NCBI GenBank assembly: GCA_002812745.2
Contig: NCSJ02000085.1
Coordinates: 1 to 64,000 of the forward strand
DNA from: Scytalidium lignicola
Lineage: Eukaryota; Ascomycota; Leotiomycetes
Direction of reading: 5' to 3'
DNA length: 64,000 bases
A program made the position numbers and the translations under genes. The notes below the pieces were generated by a model. It saw only the letters and a list, made by a program, of their open reading frames with translations. It did not search any database and was not told the origin of the DNA. How positions within the stretch are numbered: position 1 is the first letter of the stretch; every line of letters begins with the position of its first letter. Below are positions 11,721 to 27,727 of the stretch, piece after piece.

Positions 11721-11805
11721 AAGGTAGTGATGGAATTGGTAGACATGAATAACTTAGGATTATTTGATTTAATAGATCTTATCCGTTCAAGTCGGATTTA
11801 CCTTA
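11721..11805 (+). tRNA. trnL: tRNA-Leu (UAG)
   Basis: Class II tRNA. Acceptor AAGGTAG pairs with TTACCTT; anticodon stem-loop AATAA-CTTAGGA-TTATT gives TAG. Confidence 0.92.
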
Positions 11806-11812
11806 ATATATA

Positions 11813-11881
11813 TGTTGTAGACTAATCGGCAAGTCATAAATTTTTGGTATTTACTATTGAGTGTTCGAATCACTCCAACAT
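11813..11881 (+). tRNA. trnQ: tRNA-Gln (UUG)
   Basis: Acceptor TGTTGTA pairs with TCCAACA with one mismatch; anticodon stem-loop TAAAT-TTTTGGT-ATTTA gives TTG. Confidence 0.85.
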
Positions 11882-11939
11882 AATAAAAAGGTTTTTATCA
11901 TTTAATAATATATTTAGTTTAAATATTATTATCTATTAA

Positions 11940-12014
11940 GGTGGATATAGTTCAATCGGTAGAGCAACTGTATGTGGCACAGTCTGTTCCCTGTTCAAGT
12001 CAGGGTGTCCTCCC
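11940..12014 (+). tRNA. trnH: tRNA-His (GUG)
   Basis: The anticodon stem-loop ACTGT-ATGTGGC-ACAGT gives GTG. The acceptor GGTGGAT/GTCCTCC has one T-T mismatch, and the discriminator is C as expected for tRNA-His. Confidence 0.9.
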
Positions 12015-12060
12015 TTGTTATTATATATAAGTAAATAATATACTTTATTATTTATATATA

Positions 12061-12135
12061 AGCCAGGATAGTTTAATTGGTTAGAACATTAATTTCATGC
12101 ATTAAGAATGAGAATTCAAATTTCTCTCCCGGCTA
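12061..12135 (+). tRNA. trnM: tRNA-Met (CAU), third copy
   Basis: Acceptor AGCCAGG pairs with CCCGGCT apart from one mismatch; anticodon stem-loop TTAAT-TTCATGC-ATTAA gives CAT. It ends the post-rnl tRNA cluster. Confidence 0.88.
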
Positions 12136-12348
12136 ATATAAATATGTTTATATATAAACACTAATTACATTAGTAGAGTAAAGAATTAAAGTTTTTACTC
12201 TAAGTAATAATAAATATTATTTAATTTTTAGGTTTAGTTTCACCTTTTTAATATAAAAAAATATATATATATATATTTATAGCTGCATACATAATTAATG
12301 TATTAAATATATTATTAAAAGAACTAAAAAAAANTGCTAATTTACTCT

Positions 12349-14042
12349 ATGTTATTTCTTTTATTATCTAATGCCGTCACATTAAGACGAGACAAATCAA
12401 TACTTTATAGTAGAACAAGCATAATAATCTTATTATACTCTTCTTTTATAGCTTTTGTAGCATTATCATTATCATACTTTGATAATGGTATTGGTCTATA
12501 TGGTGGTTTATTCCATGCTACAAATATAACACAAGTATTTCATATATTTATTTTTTTNAATTAGCGCGGCTGTTTTACAATTAACTGGGTTTTATCCTAG
12601 AAAGGTATTCATACCTCAATACTCTTCGATAAATAAATTATTTTTTAGTAAATTTATCTATTATAGTACAAAAATACTTAATAAAATGGGAGAACAATTT
12701 AAAATAATAGAATATCCATTAATAATATTATTTATTGTAATAGGAGCTACTTTTTTNAGTATCAACTAGTGACTTAGTTTCTATTTTTTTNAGCTATTGA
12801 ATTACAAAGTTATGGTTTATATTTATTAAGTACATTATATAGAAATTCTGAATTAGCTACAAGTGGTGGACTTACTTATTTTTTNATTAGGTGGTCTAAG
12901 TTCTTGTTTTATACTATTAGGTACTAGTTTATTGTACGCCAACTCAGGTACAACTAACTTAGATGGAACATATATTGTAACTACTATAAGCGACGCATTC
13001 AATAATATAGATAATATAGGAGCAAGTTCATGATATACACCTTATTATGTTAATATTTCTTTATTGATATTAAGTGTAGGTTTTTTATTTAAAATAAGTG
13101 CTGCGCCTTTCCATTTCTGATCTCCTGATGTTTATGACGCTATACCTACAATAGTTACTACATTTGTAGCTGTTATTGCTAAAATATCAATATTAATATT
13201 CTTACTTGAATTAGTACATTATACTAATAATTCTTTATTGAATTTTCAATATAATTGAACATATGGTTTATTAGTAAGTTCTTTACTTTCATTAGTTATA
13301 GGTTCAATTGTAGGTTTAACTCAATTTAGAATTAAAAGATTACTAGCTTACAGTACTATAAGTCACATAGGATTTATATTATTAGCATTAAGTATAAATA
13401 CTATAGAGTCAATACAAGCATTTATTTTTNTATTTAATGCAATATTCTATAAGTAATCTTAATGTTTTTATTATAATAATTAGTATTGGGTTTTCTTTAT
13501 ATTATTATGTAAATGATAATAAAGAATATAAAGAACTAAATGACAAAAATAATTCACCTATACAATTAATTAGTCAATTAAAAGGGTATTATCATATTAA
13601 TCCTGCTTTAGCTTTAAGTTTGGCTATAACAATCTTTTCTTTTGTTGGTATACCTCCTCTTGTAGGATTCTTTGCTAAACAGATGGTATTAAGTGCTGCT
13701 TTAGATAGCGGTTATGTATTTTTAGCCTTAATAGGTATATTAACAAGTGTAATTAGTGCGGTTTACTATTTAAATGTTATAAAACAAATATTCTTTGATA
13801 AACCTGAATATGTTATTAACCCTGTTTTAGATAATATAGATTTACATGGTAACATTATAAAATCAAATGCGTTAGATGCTTCTGTTGAAAAAATTACATT
13901 TAAATTAAACAATATAGTATTGTCTAGTTCTTTAACTATAACTATTTCTGTTTTAACTTTAATAATACTTTTATTTATGTTTGCTCCTCAAGAATGATTA
14001 AGTATGGCTAATATATTAGCATTGACAATCTTTAATCCTTAA
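12349..14042 (+). CDS. nad2: NADH dehydrogenase subunit 2
   Basis: Membrane-arm subunit of respiratory complex I, an antiporter-like hydrophobic protein. Five N characters beside T runs (near 12558, 12757, 12791, 12885 and 13430) break the frame. Deleting them gives one open frame of 562 residues with TGA as Trp. The C-terminal half has the conserved antiporter-type segment [16 protein letters not shown] and FFAKQM. The stop TAA overlaps the nad3 ATG by one base, typical of fungal nad2-nad3 pairs. The start is the first ATG after the trnM spacer. Confidence 0.93.
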
Positions 14043-14454
14043 TGACAAGTACTACTTTCTTCTTTATTTTTATACCTATATTAGCTATTATATTATTAGC
14101 TGTAAATTTAATATTTGCTCCTCATAACCCTTATCAAGAAAAANGACAGTGCTTTCGAGTGTGGTTTCCATTCTTTTTTNAGGACAAAATAGAACTCAAT
14201 TTAGTATTTCTTTTTTTTATTTTTGCACTTTTNATTTTTATTATTTGATTTAGAAATTCTTTTAGTTTATCCATACGTAGTTAGTGCTTATACTAATGGT
14301 ATATATGGTCTTGTAATAATGATAATTTTCTTTTTNAGCTTTAACATTAGGGTTTGCTTTTGAATTAGGTAAAAATGCTTTAAAAATAGATAGTAAACAA
14401 ATGGTTAATTATGTAGATAATAAAAATATTAATATAATTACTTATATATCTTAA
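14042..14454 (+). CDS. nad3: NADH dehydrogenase subunit 3
   Basis: Small membrane subunit of complex I. The conserved loop DSAFECGF is readable once the N at 14145 is removed, followed by the FDLEILLVYP segment. N at 14145, 14180, 14233 and 14336, plus one extra T in the run at about 14211-14218, break the frame in the given sequence. Corrected length is 135 residues. Its ATG overlaps the nad2 stop (TAATG). Confidence 0.92.
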
Positions 14455-14707
14455 TTTTAATATAAGTATATCTGTTTTTTCTTAAAAATAATAGCTAAAT
14501 AGGAAACAAATATATATTGGTATTTATATATTTATAATAGCTATATAATGTAAATCCGATATTATTCTATTAAATTTTTTATATTGTATAATAATTAATA
14601 ATTATTAGCAATTACCCTGTTAAAAAGTTTCTAATTTATTAATATAATAAGGATTATACCTTACTTTTATATATGATTATAAATTAGAATTACAAATAAT
14701 ATACTTA
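14455..14707. other. nad3-cox2 spacer
   Basis: AT-rich spacer of about 250 nt with no tRNA or conserved ORF that I can see. It presumably holds the nad3 3' end and cox2 leader. Confidence 0.6.
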
Positions 14708-15464
14708 ATGTTAAATATAGTTATTAGTAGTTTAGTTAATCGTTTTGATGCCCCTAAACCTTGAGGTTTATATTTCCAAGATAGTGCAACTCCACAAATG
14801 GAAGGTTTAGTTGAATTACATGATAATATCATGTTTTATTTAGTAGTTATTTTATTTGCAGTAGCGTGAGTTTTATTAACTATTATTATAAATTATAATG
14901 CTAAAAAANGCACCAATATCACATAAATATTTAAATCACGGTACATTGATTGAATTAATATGAACAATTACTCCTGCTTTTATATTAATACTTATAGCAT
15001 TCCCATCTTTCAAATTATTATATTTAATGGATGAAGTTAGTGATCCAGCTATGTCAGTATTAGCTGAAGGTCATCAATGATACTGAAGTTACCAATACCC
15101 TGATTTCTTAAACTCTGAAGATGGACTTATAGAATTTGATTCATACATAGTACCAGATTCAGATTTAGAAGATGGAGGTTTAAGAATGTTAGAGGTGGAC
15201 AACAGAGTAGTTCTTCCTGAATTAACTCATGTTAGATTTATTATAACAGCAGCAGATGTTATACATTCTTTTGCTGTACCTGCTTTAGGTATAAAATGTG
15301 ATGCTTACCCTGGTAGATTAAATCAAGTATCTCTTCTTATAAATAGAGAAGGTACATTCTATGGTCAATGTTCAGAAATTTGTGGTGTTTTACATAGTTC
15401 TATGCCTATAGTTATAGAATCTGTTTCTATCGAAAAATTCTTAACATGATTAGAAGAACAATAA
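14708..15464 (+). CDS. cox2: Cytochrome c oxidase subunit 2
   Basis: Complex IV subunit carrying the CuA centre that accepts electrons from cytochrome c. Two N-terminal membrane helices are followed by the WYWSYQYPD aromatic loop. The CuA ligands are visible near the C-terminus (His in VIHSFAVPA and the Cys-Ser-Glu-Ile-Cys-Gly-x-x-His motif). The single N at 14910 lies in a lysine codon run and is removed to keep frame. Length is 251 residues, normal for fungi. TGA is Trp at several conserved positions. Confidence 0.96.
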
Positions 15465-15563
15465 TATAATAAAATTTATTATTAATTTAATAATATAATA
15501 ATGACTATATATTTGTTTAATATTTATAGTAATATAAATTTATAAATTAAATTAATAGTCATA

Positions 15564-15639
15564 AGAAATATGTAGAAATTAGGTTCTACATTTTTAATTT
15601 TATAATTAAATAAGCGGGTTCGAGTCCTTCATGTTTCTC
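15564..15639 (+). tRNA. tRNA-like sequence, probable degenerate trnC paralogue
   Basis: Acceptor AGAAATA pairs fully with TGTTTCT, and there is a D arm (TAGA/TCTA) and a T arm with TTCGAGT. The anticodon arm has the same 22-nt length as in trnC at 23846, and most surrounding bases match trnC. Where trnC has GCA, this copy has T residues, so the anticodon is unclear (TTT by alignment). All 20 amino acids are already covered. It may be a pseudo-tRNA or a processing signal between cox2 and nad4L. Confidence 0.5.
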
Positions 15640-15742
15640 TATTGTTATATTCTAAAAATAGTATCGTTATTATTTATATTGCTTAAGTAATAATTATTTT
15701 TATAATAAAACAAACAAATAATTTAATTAAATTAAATATACA

Positions 15743-16012
15743 ATGAACTTACCTTTAATACTTTTTGTGATCGGAATCTTAGGTTTCGTTCTTAATAGAA
15801 AAAATATAATATTAATGCTTATTTCAATTGAAATAATGCTATTAGCTATTACATTCTTAATATTGGTTAGTTCACTAAGCTTTGATGATATATTAGGACA
15901 AACCTATGCTATATATATAATAGCAATAGCAGGTGCAGAATCTGCAATAGGTTTGGGTATTCTAGTTGCTTTTTATAGATTAAGAGGAAATATTACAATA
16001 GAATATAAATAA
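15743..16012 (+). CDS. nad4L: NADH dehydrogenase subunit 4L
   Basis: Small three-helix membrane subunit of complex I, 89 residues. It has the conserved SIEIMLLAI segment with the membrane-buried Glu and the AGAESAIGL segment. The frame is intact. The stop TAA shares its last A with the nad5 ATG, the usual nad4L-nad5 coupling in fungal mitochondria. Confidence 0.97.
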   Translation: MNLPLILFVIGILGFVLNRKNIILMLISIEIMLLAITFLILVSSLSFDDILGQTYAIYIIAIAGAESAIGLGILVAFYRLRGNITIEYK

Positions 16013-17997
16013 TGTATTTAGCTATAATTACTTTACCATTATTAGGGTCAATAGTTTCCGGGTTTTTTGGTAGAAAAGTCGGAGTTACTGGAGCACAAAT
16101 AATAACATGTTCAAGTGTTATTATTACAACATTACTAGCAATCGTGGCTTTTTTTNGAAGTAGGTTTAAATAGTATACCGGTATCTATAAATCTTTTTAG
16201 ATGAATAGATAGTGAGTCACTTAACGTATTATGAGGTTTTAATTTTGATAGTTTAACAGTATCTATGTTAATACCTGTTTTAATTGTTAGTTCTTTAGTC
16301 CATGTATACTCAATTGGTTATATGAGCCATGATCCACACAATCAAAGATTCTTTAGTTATTTAAGTTTATTTACTTTTATGATGATAATTTTAGTTACAG
16401 CAAACAATTTTTTNATTAATGTTTGTAGGGTGAGAAGGTGTAGGTGTTTGTTCTTATTTATTAATCAGTTTCTGATTTACTAGAATAGCAGCAAATCAAA
16501 GTTCTGTATCTGCATTTTTAACAAATAGAGTAGGGGATTGTTTCTTAACAATAGGTATGTATGCTATCTTATGAACATTCGGTAATATAGATTATAGTAC
16601 AGTCTTTTCATTAGCTCCTTTTATTAATGAGAATATTATAACAATCATAGGTATTTGTTTAATTATAGGAGCCATGGCTAAAAGTTCTCAAGTAGGATTA
16701 CATGTTTGATTACCTATGGCTATGGAAGGTCCTACACCTGTTAGTGCATTAATACACGCAGCCACTATGGTTACTGCAGGTGTATATTTATTAATGCGTA
16801 CGAGTCCCTTAATAGAATATAGCTCAACTGTGTTAATATTATGTTTATGATTAGGAGCAATAACAACAGTATTTAGTTCTCTTATTGGTTTATTCCAACA
16901 AGATATTAAAAAANGTTATTGCTTACTCTACTATGAGTCAATTAGGTATGATGGTAATAGCTGTAGGTTTATCATCATATAACATAGCTTTATTCCATTT
17001 AGTAAATCATGCTTTTTNATAAAGCATTATTATTCTTAGGTGCAGGTGCTGTGATACATGCGGTAGCTGATAATCAAGATTTTAGAAGATATGGAGGTTT
17101 AAGACAATTCTTACCTTTAAGTTATTCTGTTATGTTAATAGCAAGTCTTAGTTTAGTTGCTTTCCCTTATATGACAGGATTTTATAGTAAAGATCTTATA
17201 TTAGAATCTGCCTATGGACAATTTTACTTTAGTGGAACTGTGGTTTATTGTATAGCAACTATAGGTGCTATGTTTACTACATTATACTCAGTTAAAGTAT
17301 TATATTTAACTTTCTTAACAAACCCTAATGGACCTATAATTAATTATAAAAATGCACATGAAGGTGATATATTTATGAGTTTACCTTTAATTATATTAGC
17401 TGTATTCTCAATTTTTTTTTGGGTATATAACTAAAGATATTTTTATAGGATTAGGTACAGGTTTCTTCTCAGATAATAGTTTATTTATTCATCCTATACA
17501 TGAAATATTATTAGATACTGAGTTTGCTGTACCTACTATATTTAAATTATTACCTTTAATATTTACTGTTTCTTTAAGTTTTATTGCTATAATCTTTTCA
17601 GAATTTATACCTATAACTGTTATTAAATTTAAAATGACAAGATTAGGGTATAATATTTTTGGATTCTTTAATCAACGTTTTTTNAGTTGAATTATTCTAT
17701 AATAAATATATTACAGGAGTAATATTAAAATTAGGAGGTCAAAGTACTAAAATATTAGATAAAGGTAGTGTAGAATTATTAGGGCCATTTGGTCTTGAAA
17801 AAGGATTAATTACTTTAAGTAATAATATAGTTAGTTTAAGTACAGGTGTTGTAACAAGTTATGCTTTATATATATTAATAGGTTTAATCTTTTATCTTTT
17901 AGTACCTTATTTAACAATAGCTGATAATACTTTACTTATCTTAATACTATTATCCTTTTTAACTGTAATTAAAACTACTTTTAAAAATGAAAAATAA
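16012..17997 (+). CDS. nad5: NADH dehydrogenase subunit 5
   Basis: Large antiporter-like proton-pumping subunit of complex I. Conserved blocks seen include [13 protein letters not shown] and [17 protein letters not shown] (the proton channel region, about 16720-16790), then [14 protein letters not shown]. Frame breaks are five N (16156, 16414, 16914, 17018, 17684) and a 9-T run at about 17411-17420 that needs 8 T. Corrected length is 659 residues. The start overlaps the nad4L stop by one base. Confidence 0.95.
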
Positions 17998-18045
17998 ATT
18001 AGATATATAAAAAANTATATTTATACTAATGTATCATTGGTATAA

Positions 18046-18116
18046 TAGGAATTAGTTCAAAGATAGAATAAACCTATATTAATGGTAAGATAAATGTTTA
18101 AATCATTTATTCCTAT
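18046..18116 (+). tRNA. tRNA-like sequence between nad5 and cob
   Basis: A perfect 7-bp acceptor (TAGGAAT/ATTCCTA), a D stem (GTTC/GAAT) and a perfect T stem (AAATG/CATTT) are present. The T loop is TTTAAAT instead of TTCGAAT, and the anticodon stem has mismatches. The loop ATATTAA would give ATT. No amino acid requires it, since trnN(GUU) is elsewhere. It is likely a tRNA-derived punctuation signal or decayed tRNA. Confidence 0.4.
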
Positions 18117-18610
18117 AGTAAGCGTAGTGTCAAATTAAAATTTATATTTATATGTGTATATATAGCTATCATTTAGTTAATTCTAAATTTAGTATTAATT
18201 CAATTAATATTATTTTTATTGCACTATTATAAATAGTAGGGAGTAACGCCTAAAACTAATATATTTAGTTTTTATTTACAAACTAGACGTTATGTTACAT
18301 TATAATGAAAATATAATATTATAACTAAAAATTTTATTAATTTAAATTAATTGAGTATATAGATATAAAGTTTAATTATCTAAGTCTAGATAAATTTAAT
18401 TAAAGGTATGCTTATTTAAGCTAACTATATAATTATTATCTTAAATAAAAAACATAGCTAAACAATTTGGTTTGGTATATAAGAGTATTTATATATATAT
18501 AATATATATATATTAAGTATAAATAATCATAATAACATTAAGTTATATTATAGTATATTCGCCTAAACCTCTTATAATTTTGATAAAAAAAAAANTTATA
18601 TATATATAAA
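18117..18610. other. nad5-cob spacer
   Basis: About 490 nt of AT-rich spacer. A region at about 18235-18300 can form an imperfect hairpin around GTAACG and CGTTA. No ORF or complete tRNA is seen besides the tRNA-like sequence just upstream. Confidence 0.5.
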
Positions 18611-19789
18611 ATGAGAATTTTAAAAAGTCATCCTCTTTTAAAAATGGTGAACTCTTATTTAATAGATTCACCTCAACCAGCTAATATTAGCTATTTATGA
18701 AATTTCGGTTCTTTATTAGCTTTTTGTTTAATTATACAAATAGTTACAGGTGTAACATTAGCTATGCATTATAACCCTAGCGTTGCAGAAGCATTTAATT
18801 CTGTAGAACACATAATGCGTGATGTAAACAATGGGTGATTAGTGCGTTATTTACATAGTAATACTGCATCATTCTTCTTCTTCTTAGTATACCTACATAT
18901 TGGTAGAGGTATATACTACGGATCTTATAGATCACCTAGAACATTAGTTTGAGCTATAGGTACAGTAATATTTATATTAATGATGGCTACAGCTTTCCTT
19001 GGTTATGTTTTACCTTACGGGCAAATGTCATTATGAGGTGCTACAGTTATTACTAATCTTATGAGTGCTATACCTTGAGTAGGACAAGATATTGTTGAAT
19101 TCATCTGAGGTGGATTTAGTGTAAATAATGCTACATTAAATAGATTCTTCTCTTTACATTTTGTATTACCTTTTGTATTAGCTGCTTTAGCTTTAATGCA
19201 TTTAATCGCATTACATGATAGTGCAGGATCAGGGAATCCTTTAGGTGTTTCTGGTAATTACGATAGATTACCTTTTGCTCCTTATTTCTTATTTAAAGAT
19301 TTAGTAACTATCTTTTTATTTATAATAGTATTAAGTCTTTTTGTTTTCTTTATGCCTAATGCATTAGGTGACAGTGAAAACTATGTTATGGCTAATCCTA
19401 TGCAAACTCCTCCTGCTATAGTACCTGAATGATATTTATTACCATTCTATGCTATATTAAGATCTATACCTAACAAATTATTAGGTGTTATTGCTATGTT
19501 TAGCGCAATTTTAATGTTATTGGCTATGCCATACACAGACTTAAGTAGATTTAGAGGTATACAATTTAGACCTTTAAGTAAAATAGCTTTTTACATATTT
19601 GTAGGTAACTTCTTAATATTAATGCAATTAGGAGCCAAACATGTTGAATCTCCGTTTATAGAATTTGGACAAATTAGTACAGTATTATATTTCTCTCATT
19701 ACTTAATAATAGTTCCTTTATTAAGTCTATTTGAAAACACTTTAATGGAGTTAAATTCTTGAAATAAAAGTAAATTAGAAAATAAATAA
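18611..19789 (+). CDS. cob: Apocytochrome b
   Basis: Complex III subunit binding haems bL and bH. It is intact with no introns and 392 residues. The haem-ligand His pairs lie in helices B and D (around [13 protein letters not shown] and [10 protein letters not shown]). The Qo-site PEWY motif is at about 19425-19435, with Trp encoded by TGA. No N falls inside the gene, consistent with few long homopolymers here. Confidence 0.97.
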
Positions 19790-20139
19790 CTTAAATATAA
19801 AACTTAGTTTTATATTTTATTACTATATTTATAATTAAATAAATATAAACTTTAAATTAATTACACAAACGTGAAAATAAAGTTCATGCTTTATGTAATT
19901 AAATATAATAATAGGTTTACTTATTTATGCCTAATACATATATATATTTTATAGAAAAAATAATACATTTTAAATAATATGCTATCCAAGTACTAGTAAT
20001 AAACTGTATTACATAAAAGTCTTGAGTAAGGAAATATTTCCTTTTGTCCGCCGGTTCCTCATTTATTTCATATAATAGAAATATTACAGGTAATACACCT
20101 GTATTAGATAACAAATCAATTTCTGTATTAAAATCCAAT
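19790..20139. other. cob-cox1 spacer
   Basis: AT-rich spacer with one GC-rich patch at about 20045-20058 (GTCCGCCGGTTCC). From about 20017 the cox1 frame is open without an ATG, so the real cox1 start could lie in here. No tRNA is seen. Confidence 0.5.
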
Positions 20140-23659
<3,520 letters not shown>

Positions 23660-23845
23660 TATTTTAATATTTTTAGTGTAACTATTAAAAAGGAAAAGTC
23701 TTATTATAAAAAGTAGTTAGGTTGTGAACTCTAGTGTACTAATTTTAATATTTTAGTTTTCAGACTTAAAATCACACAAATTAAAAATAAGGCTACAATT
23801 ATATGTTTAATTATATATTAATATATAATTAAATATATAGTTGCA

Positions 23846-23920
23846 AGGGATATGTAGTAGATTGGTTCTACATTTTGATTGCAGATCTTAAATAAGGGGT
23901 TCGAATCCTCCATATCCTTT
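23846..23920 (+). tRNA. trnC: tRNA-Cys (GCA)
   Basis: Acceptor AGGGATA pairs with TATCCTT; the loop TTGCAGA gives GCA. The anticodon stem contains a small internal bulge. A degenerate paralogue lies at 15564. Confidence 0.85.
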
Positions 23921-24076
23921 TAATATTATATCTTTACAATATATTATAGTGAAGATCTAAGATTATCTATCATATGCTACATAGTAGCTAGTGTTAATAA
24001 CATAAAATAACGGTAAGTACAAATAAAGTATTTTAAATTAACGAAGGTTTCCTTTGTATAATTATATAATTTATAA

Positions 24077-24310
<234 letters not shown>

Positions 24311-24373
24311 TTATAAAAAATATAATCATATATATATAGTGTATGATTATAAATCATATACTATGTGGTATAT

Positions 24374-24444
24374 ATCTTATTAGCTTAATGGTAAAGCAGG
24401 ATACTTCTAATATCTAGTTCCAAGTTCGAGTCTTGGATAAGACT
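24374..24444 (+). tRNA. trnR: tRNA-Arg (UCU)
   Basis: Anticodon stem-loop GGATA-CTTCTAA-TATCT gives TCT. The acceptor ATCTTAT/ATAAGAC has one terminal mismatch. Confidence 0.88.
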
Positions 24445-24639
24445 ATTTTAAATTATTAATAATAAATAACTTTATTGTATAAATTTATTATATATTATAT
24501 AAAGAGTTATTTTTCATCTAATGTTTAATTAAAAATATGGATTTTTATTCTAGTATTTAGTAATAATATTTAATACTATTGTTAGTATTTTAATATCTAA
24601 ATTTTTAAATAAAACTTAGACTTTTTTTTTTTNATAAAT

Positions 24640-25723
24640 ATGTTATACATACCTACTTTAATATCAATTATAGAAGTAATATTAGTAACTGTGCCTGTTT
24701 TATTAACAGTAGCTTATGTTACTGTGGCTGAAAGAAAAACTATGGCTAGTATGCAAAGAAGACTAGGTCCTAATATAGTAGGATATTATGGTCTTTTACA
24801 AGCATTTGCTGATGCATTAAAATTACTTTTAAAAGAATATGTTTCACCTACACAAGCTAATTTAGTTTTATTTTTTCTTGGTCCTATTATAACATTAATT
24901 TTTTCTTTATTAGGTTATTTAGTTATACCATACGCACCTGGTCTAGCTTTAAATGATTTAAATTTAGGAATCTTATATATGTTGGCTGTTTCTTCATTAT
25001 CTACTTACGGGATATTGTTAGCAGGTTGAAGTGCTAATAGTAAATATGCTTTTTTAGGTTCACTTAGAAGTACAGCACAATTAATAAGTTACGAGTTAAT
25101 TTTAAGTTCTGCTATATTACTTGTAATAATGTTAACAGGTAGTTTAAATCTAGCTGTTATCGTGGAAGCTCAAAGAGCTATATGATTTATAATACCCTTA
25201 TTCCCTATTTTTATAATATTTTTTATTGGATCAGTAGCGGAAACTAATAGAGCTCCATTTGATTTAGCTGAGGCAGAATCAGAACTTGTTAGTGGGTTTA
25301 TGACAGAACATGCAGCTGTTATTTTTGTTTTCTTCTTTTTAGCTGAATATGCTAGTATTGTTTTAATTTGTATATTAACAAGTATATTATTTTTAGGTGG
25401 TTATTTATATAATTATGTATCTTTATTTAGTTTAATTCAATATGTAGATTTTGAATACTATATAAATAATTTAAATAATGAAAGTTTATTTTCAGATCCT
25501 ATAGTTGAAGGGTTACTTTATGGTTTAGCTTTAGGAATAAAAGCATCTATTATGATTTTTATTTTTNATATGAGCTAGAGCATCTTTCCCTAGAATACGT
25601 TTTGATCAATTAATGTCTTTCTGTTGAACAGTATTACTTCCTATTGTTGTTGCTTTTATTGTTTTAGTTCCTTGTATATTATATAGTTTTGAAATAATAC
25701 CTAGTAATATTTCTTTATTGTAA
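24640..25723 (+). CDS. nad1: NADH dehydrogenase subunit 1
   Basis: Complex I membrane subunit at the quinone site. It contains [18 protein letters not shown] and the conserved [20 protein letters not shown] loop, and ends in [13 protein letters not shown] sequence. One N at 25567 interrupts the frame; without it the protein is 360 residues. The start ATG follows a T-rich leader that itself contains an N. Confidence 0.96.
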
Positions 25724-25866
25724 TATATAGTTATGCTATATATTATGTATATTATATCTAAATTTAAGACTTACTGGCATTACCATATCTTCTCTATATG
25801 GTGTATAAGGATATTATTTTTAATATCTGAAGGTAAATTAATACTTTTTTTTTNATTTTTTTNATT

Positions 25867-27337
25867 TTGCTTACTTCATTATTATTAACACCTATCATAG
25901 GTATATTTACTATATGTGCAAATATATCCTATGGAGCATTAAAAATTAACAGTAATCGTATTAAAGTTATAGGGTTAACAACATCAATAATAAATTTAAT
26001 AATATCACTTATTATTTTTATACTATTTGATTTTAGCACTAATCAATTTCAATTTGTTCAAGAATATCATGAAATAAGTTCTTTTGATTTATATTTAGGT
26101 TTAGATGGTTTATCTATTTATTTTGTATTATTGACTACTATAATTACTCCTATAGCATTATTAAGTAATTGAAGTTCAATAAATGAAAATGTAAGATCAT
26201 ATGTAATAATTATATTACTTTTAGAATCTCTATTATTAGCAGTTTTTTTTAGTTTTAGATATATTATTATTTTATATCTTTTTTNGAAAGTATATTACCT
26301 CCTTTATTTTTATTAATAGGTTTATTTGGGTCTAGTAATAAAGTTAGAGCTAGTTTTTACTTATTTTTATACACTTTATTCGGGTCATTGTTTTTNATTA
26401 TTATCTATATTAACAATGTCTTCTATAATGGGTACTACTGATTTTGATGCTTTATATAAAACAAATTTTAATTATTCTACACAATTGTTTTTATTCTATG
26501 GTATATTCTTATCATTTGCTGTAAAAACACCTACAATATTTTTNAAACTCTTGATTATTAAAAGCTCATGTTGAATCGCCTTTAAGTGGAAGTATTTTAT
26601 TAGCAGCTATAGTTTTAAAATTAAGTTTATATGGTATTTTTAGATTAATATTACCTTTATTACCTAAAGCTACTTTAGATTACACATATATAGTATATCT
26701 TATAGGTATTATAACTATTATATATGCAAGTTTAAGTACATTAAGAACTATTGATGTTAAAGAGCTTATTGCTTACAGTTCTGTATCTCATGCAGCTGTA
26801 TATCTTATAGGGGTATTTAGTAATACAATACAAGGAATAGAAGGTGGAATTGCATTAGGTTTAGGTCACGGGTTTGTATCTAGCGGTCTATTTATATGTG
26901 TAGGAGGTATATTGTATGATAGATCTGGAACTAGATTAATAACTTTCTATAGAGGTATGGCTCAAGTAATGCCATTGTTTAGTATTTTATTCTTCATTTT
27001 ATCATTAGGAAATTGTGGAGTTCCATTAACATTAAATTTTGTAGGAGAATTTATGTCTTTATATGGTGTATTTGAAAGATTACCTTTATTAGGTGTGTTT
27101 GCTAGTTCTTCTATAGTCTTTTCAGCTGCGTATACTATATTTACATATAATAGAATAGCTTTTGGAGGATCATATACTAAATTCTTAGAAGATAATGTAA
27201 ATGATATAAATAAACGTGAATTCTTTATGTTATTAATATTAGTGTTATTTACTGTTGTATTAGGTGTATACCCTTCTCCTGTATTAGATGGTTTACACTA
27301 TTCAGTGTCATCATTAATTTATACACCTATTGTATAG
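25867..27337 (+). CDS. nad4: NADH dehydrogenase subunit 4
   Basis: Antiporter-like proton-pumping subunit of complex I. It has the LKAHVESPLSGSILLAA segment (proton channel motif) and ELIAYSSVSHAAVYLIG. N at 26285, 26396 and 26544, and one extra T in the run at about 26242-26249, break the frame. Corrected length is about 488 residues. No ATG is found in frame at the start; TTG at 25867 (MLTSLLL) is the most conservative choice, but two N in the upstream T runs (25854, 25863) leave this open. Confidence 0.94.
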
Positions 27338-27457
27338 TAAATTTTATTTATCATTACCATAAGCCCATGAAACTTTTAACATAAGTAAAAGTAATAATGT
27401 ATAAGTAATTATACAATTGTATAATTAAACATTAAAATCTATTTAATAAAGAAAAAA

Positions 27458-27604
27458 ATGCCACAATTAGTACCATTTTATTTTATAAATCAAGTAACAT
27501 TTGCTTTTATATTACTACCAGTAATGATATATTTATTTTCAAAATATATATTACCAAGATTTGTTCGTTTATTCATAAGTCGTATATTTATAAGTAAATT
27601 ATAA
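27458..27604 (+). CDS. atp8: ATP synthase subunit 8
   Basis: A 48-residue single-helix F0 stator protein starting MPQLVPFYF, the hallmark of fungal Atp8, with a basic C-terminus. It is too short for most ORF searches. It lies directly upstream of atp6, the usual pairing. Confidence 0.97.
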   Translation: MPQLVPFYFINQVTFAFILLPVMIYLFSKYILPRFVRLFISRIFISKL

Positions 27605-27727
27605 TAAGTATTATTTATTAATACAATATATAGTAATTAACGCACATTAAAGTACTTTAAAAATTTATGTACTTATATAAATATATAAATATTTCAATAA
27701 ATATAGTAAATATATACGACATATATA

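Noticed and set aside
12349..12564. Short separate ORFs across nad2, nad3, nad4, nad5, nad6, cox2 and rps3 as individual genes or pseudogenes
   Set aside because: Breaks are TGA (Trp in code 4), N insertions or one-base homopolymer excess; joined they give normal-length respiratory proteins.
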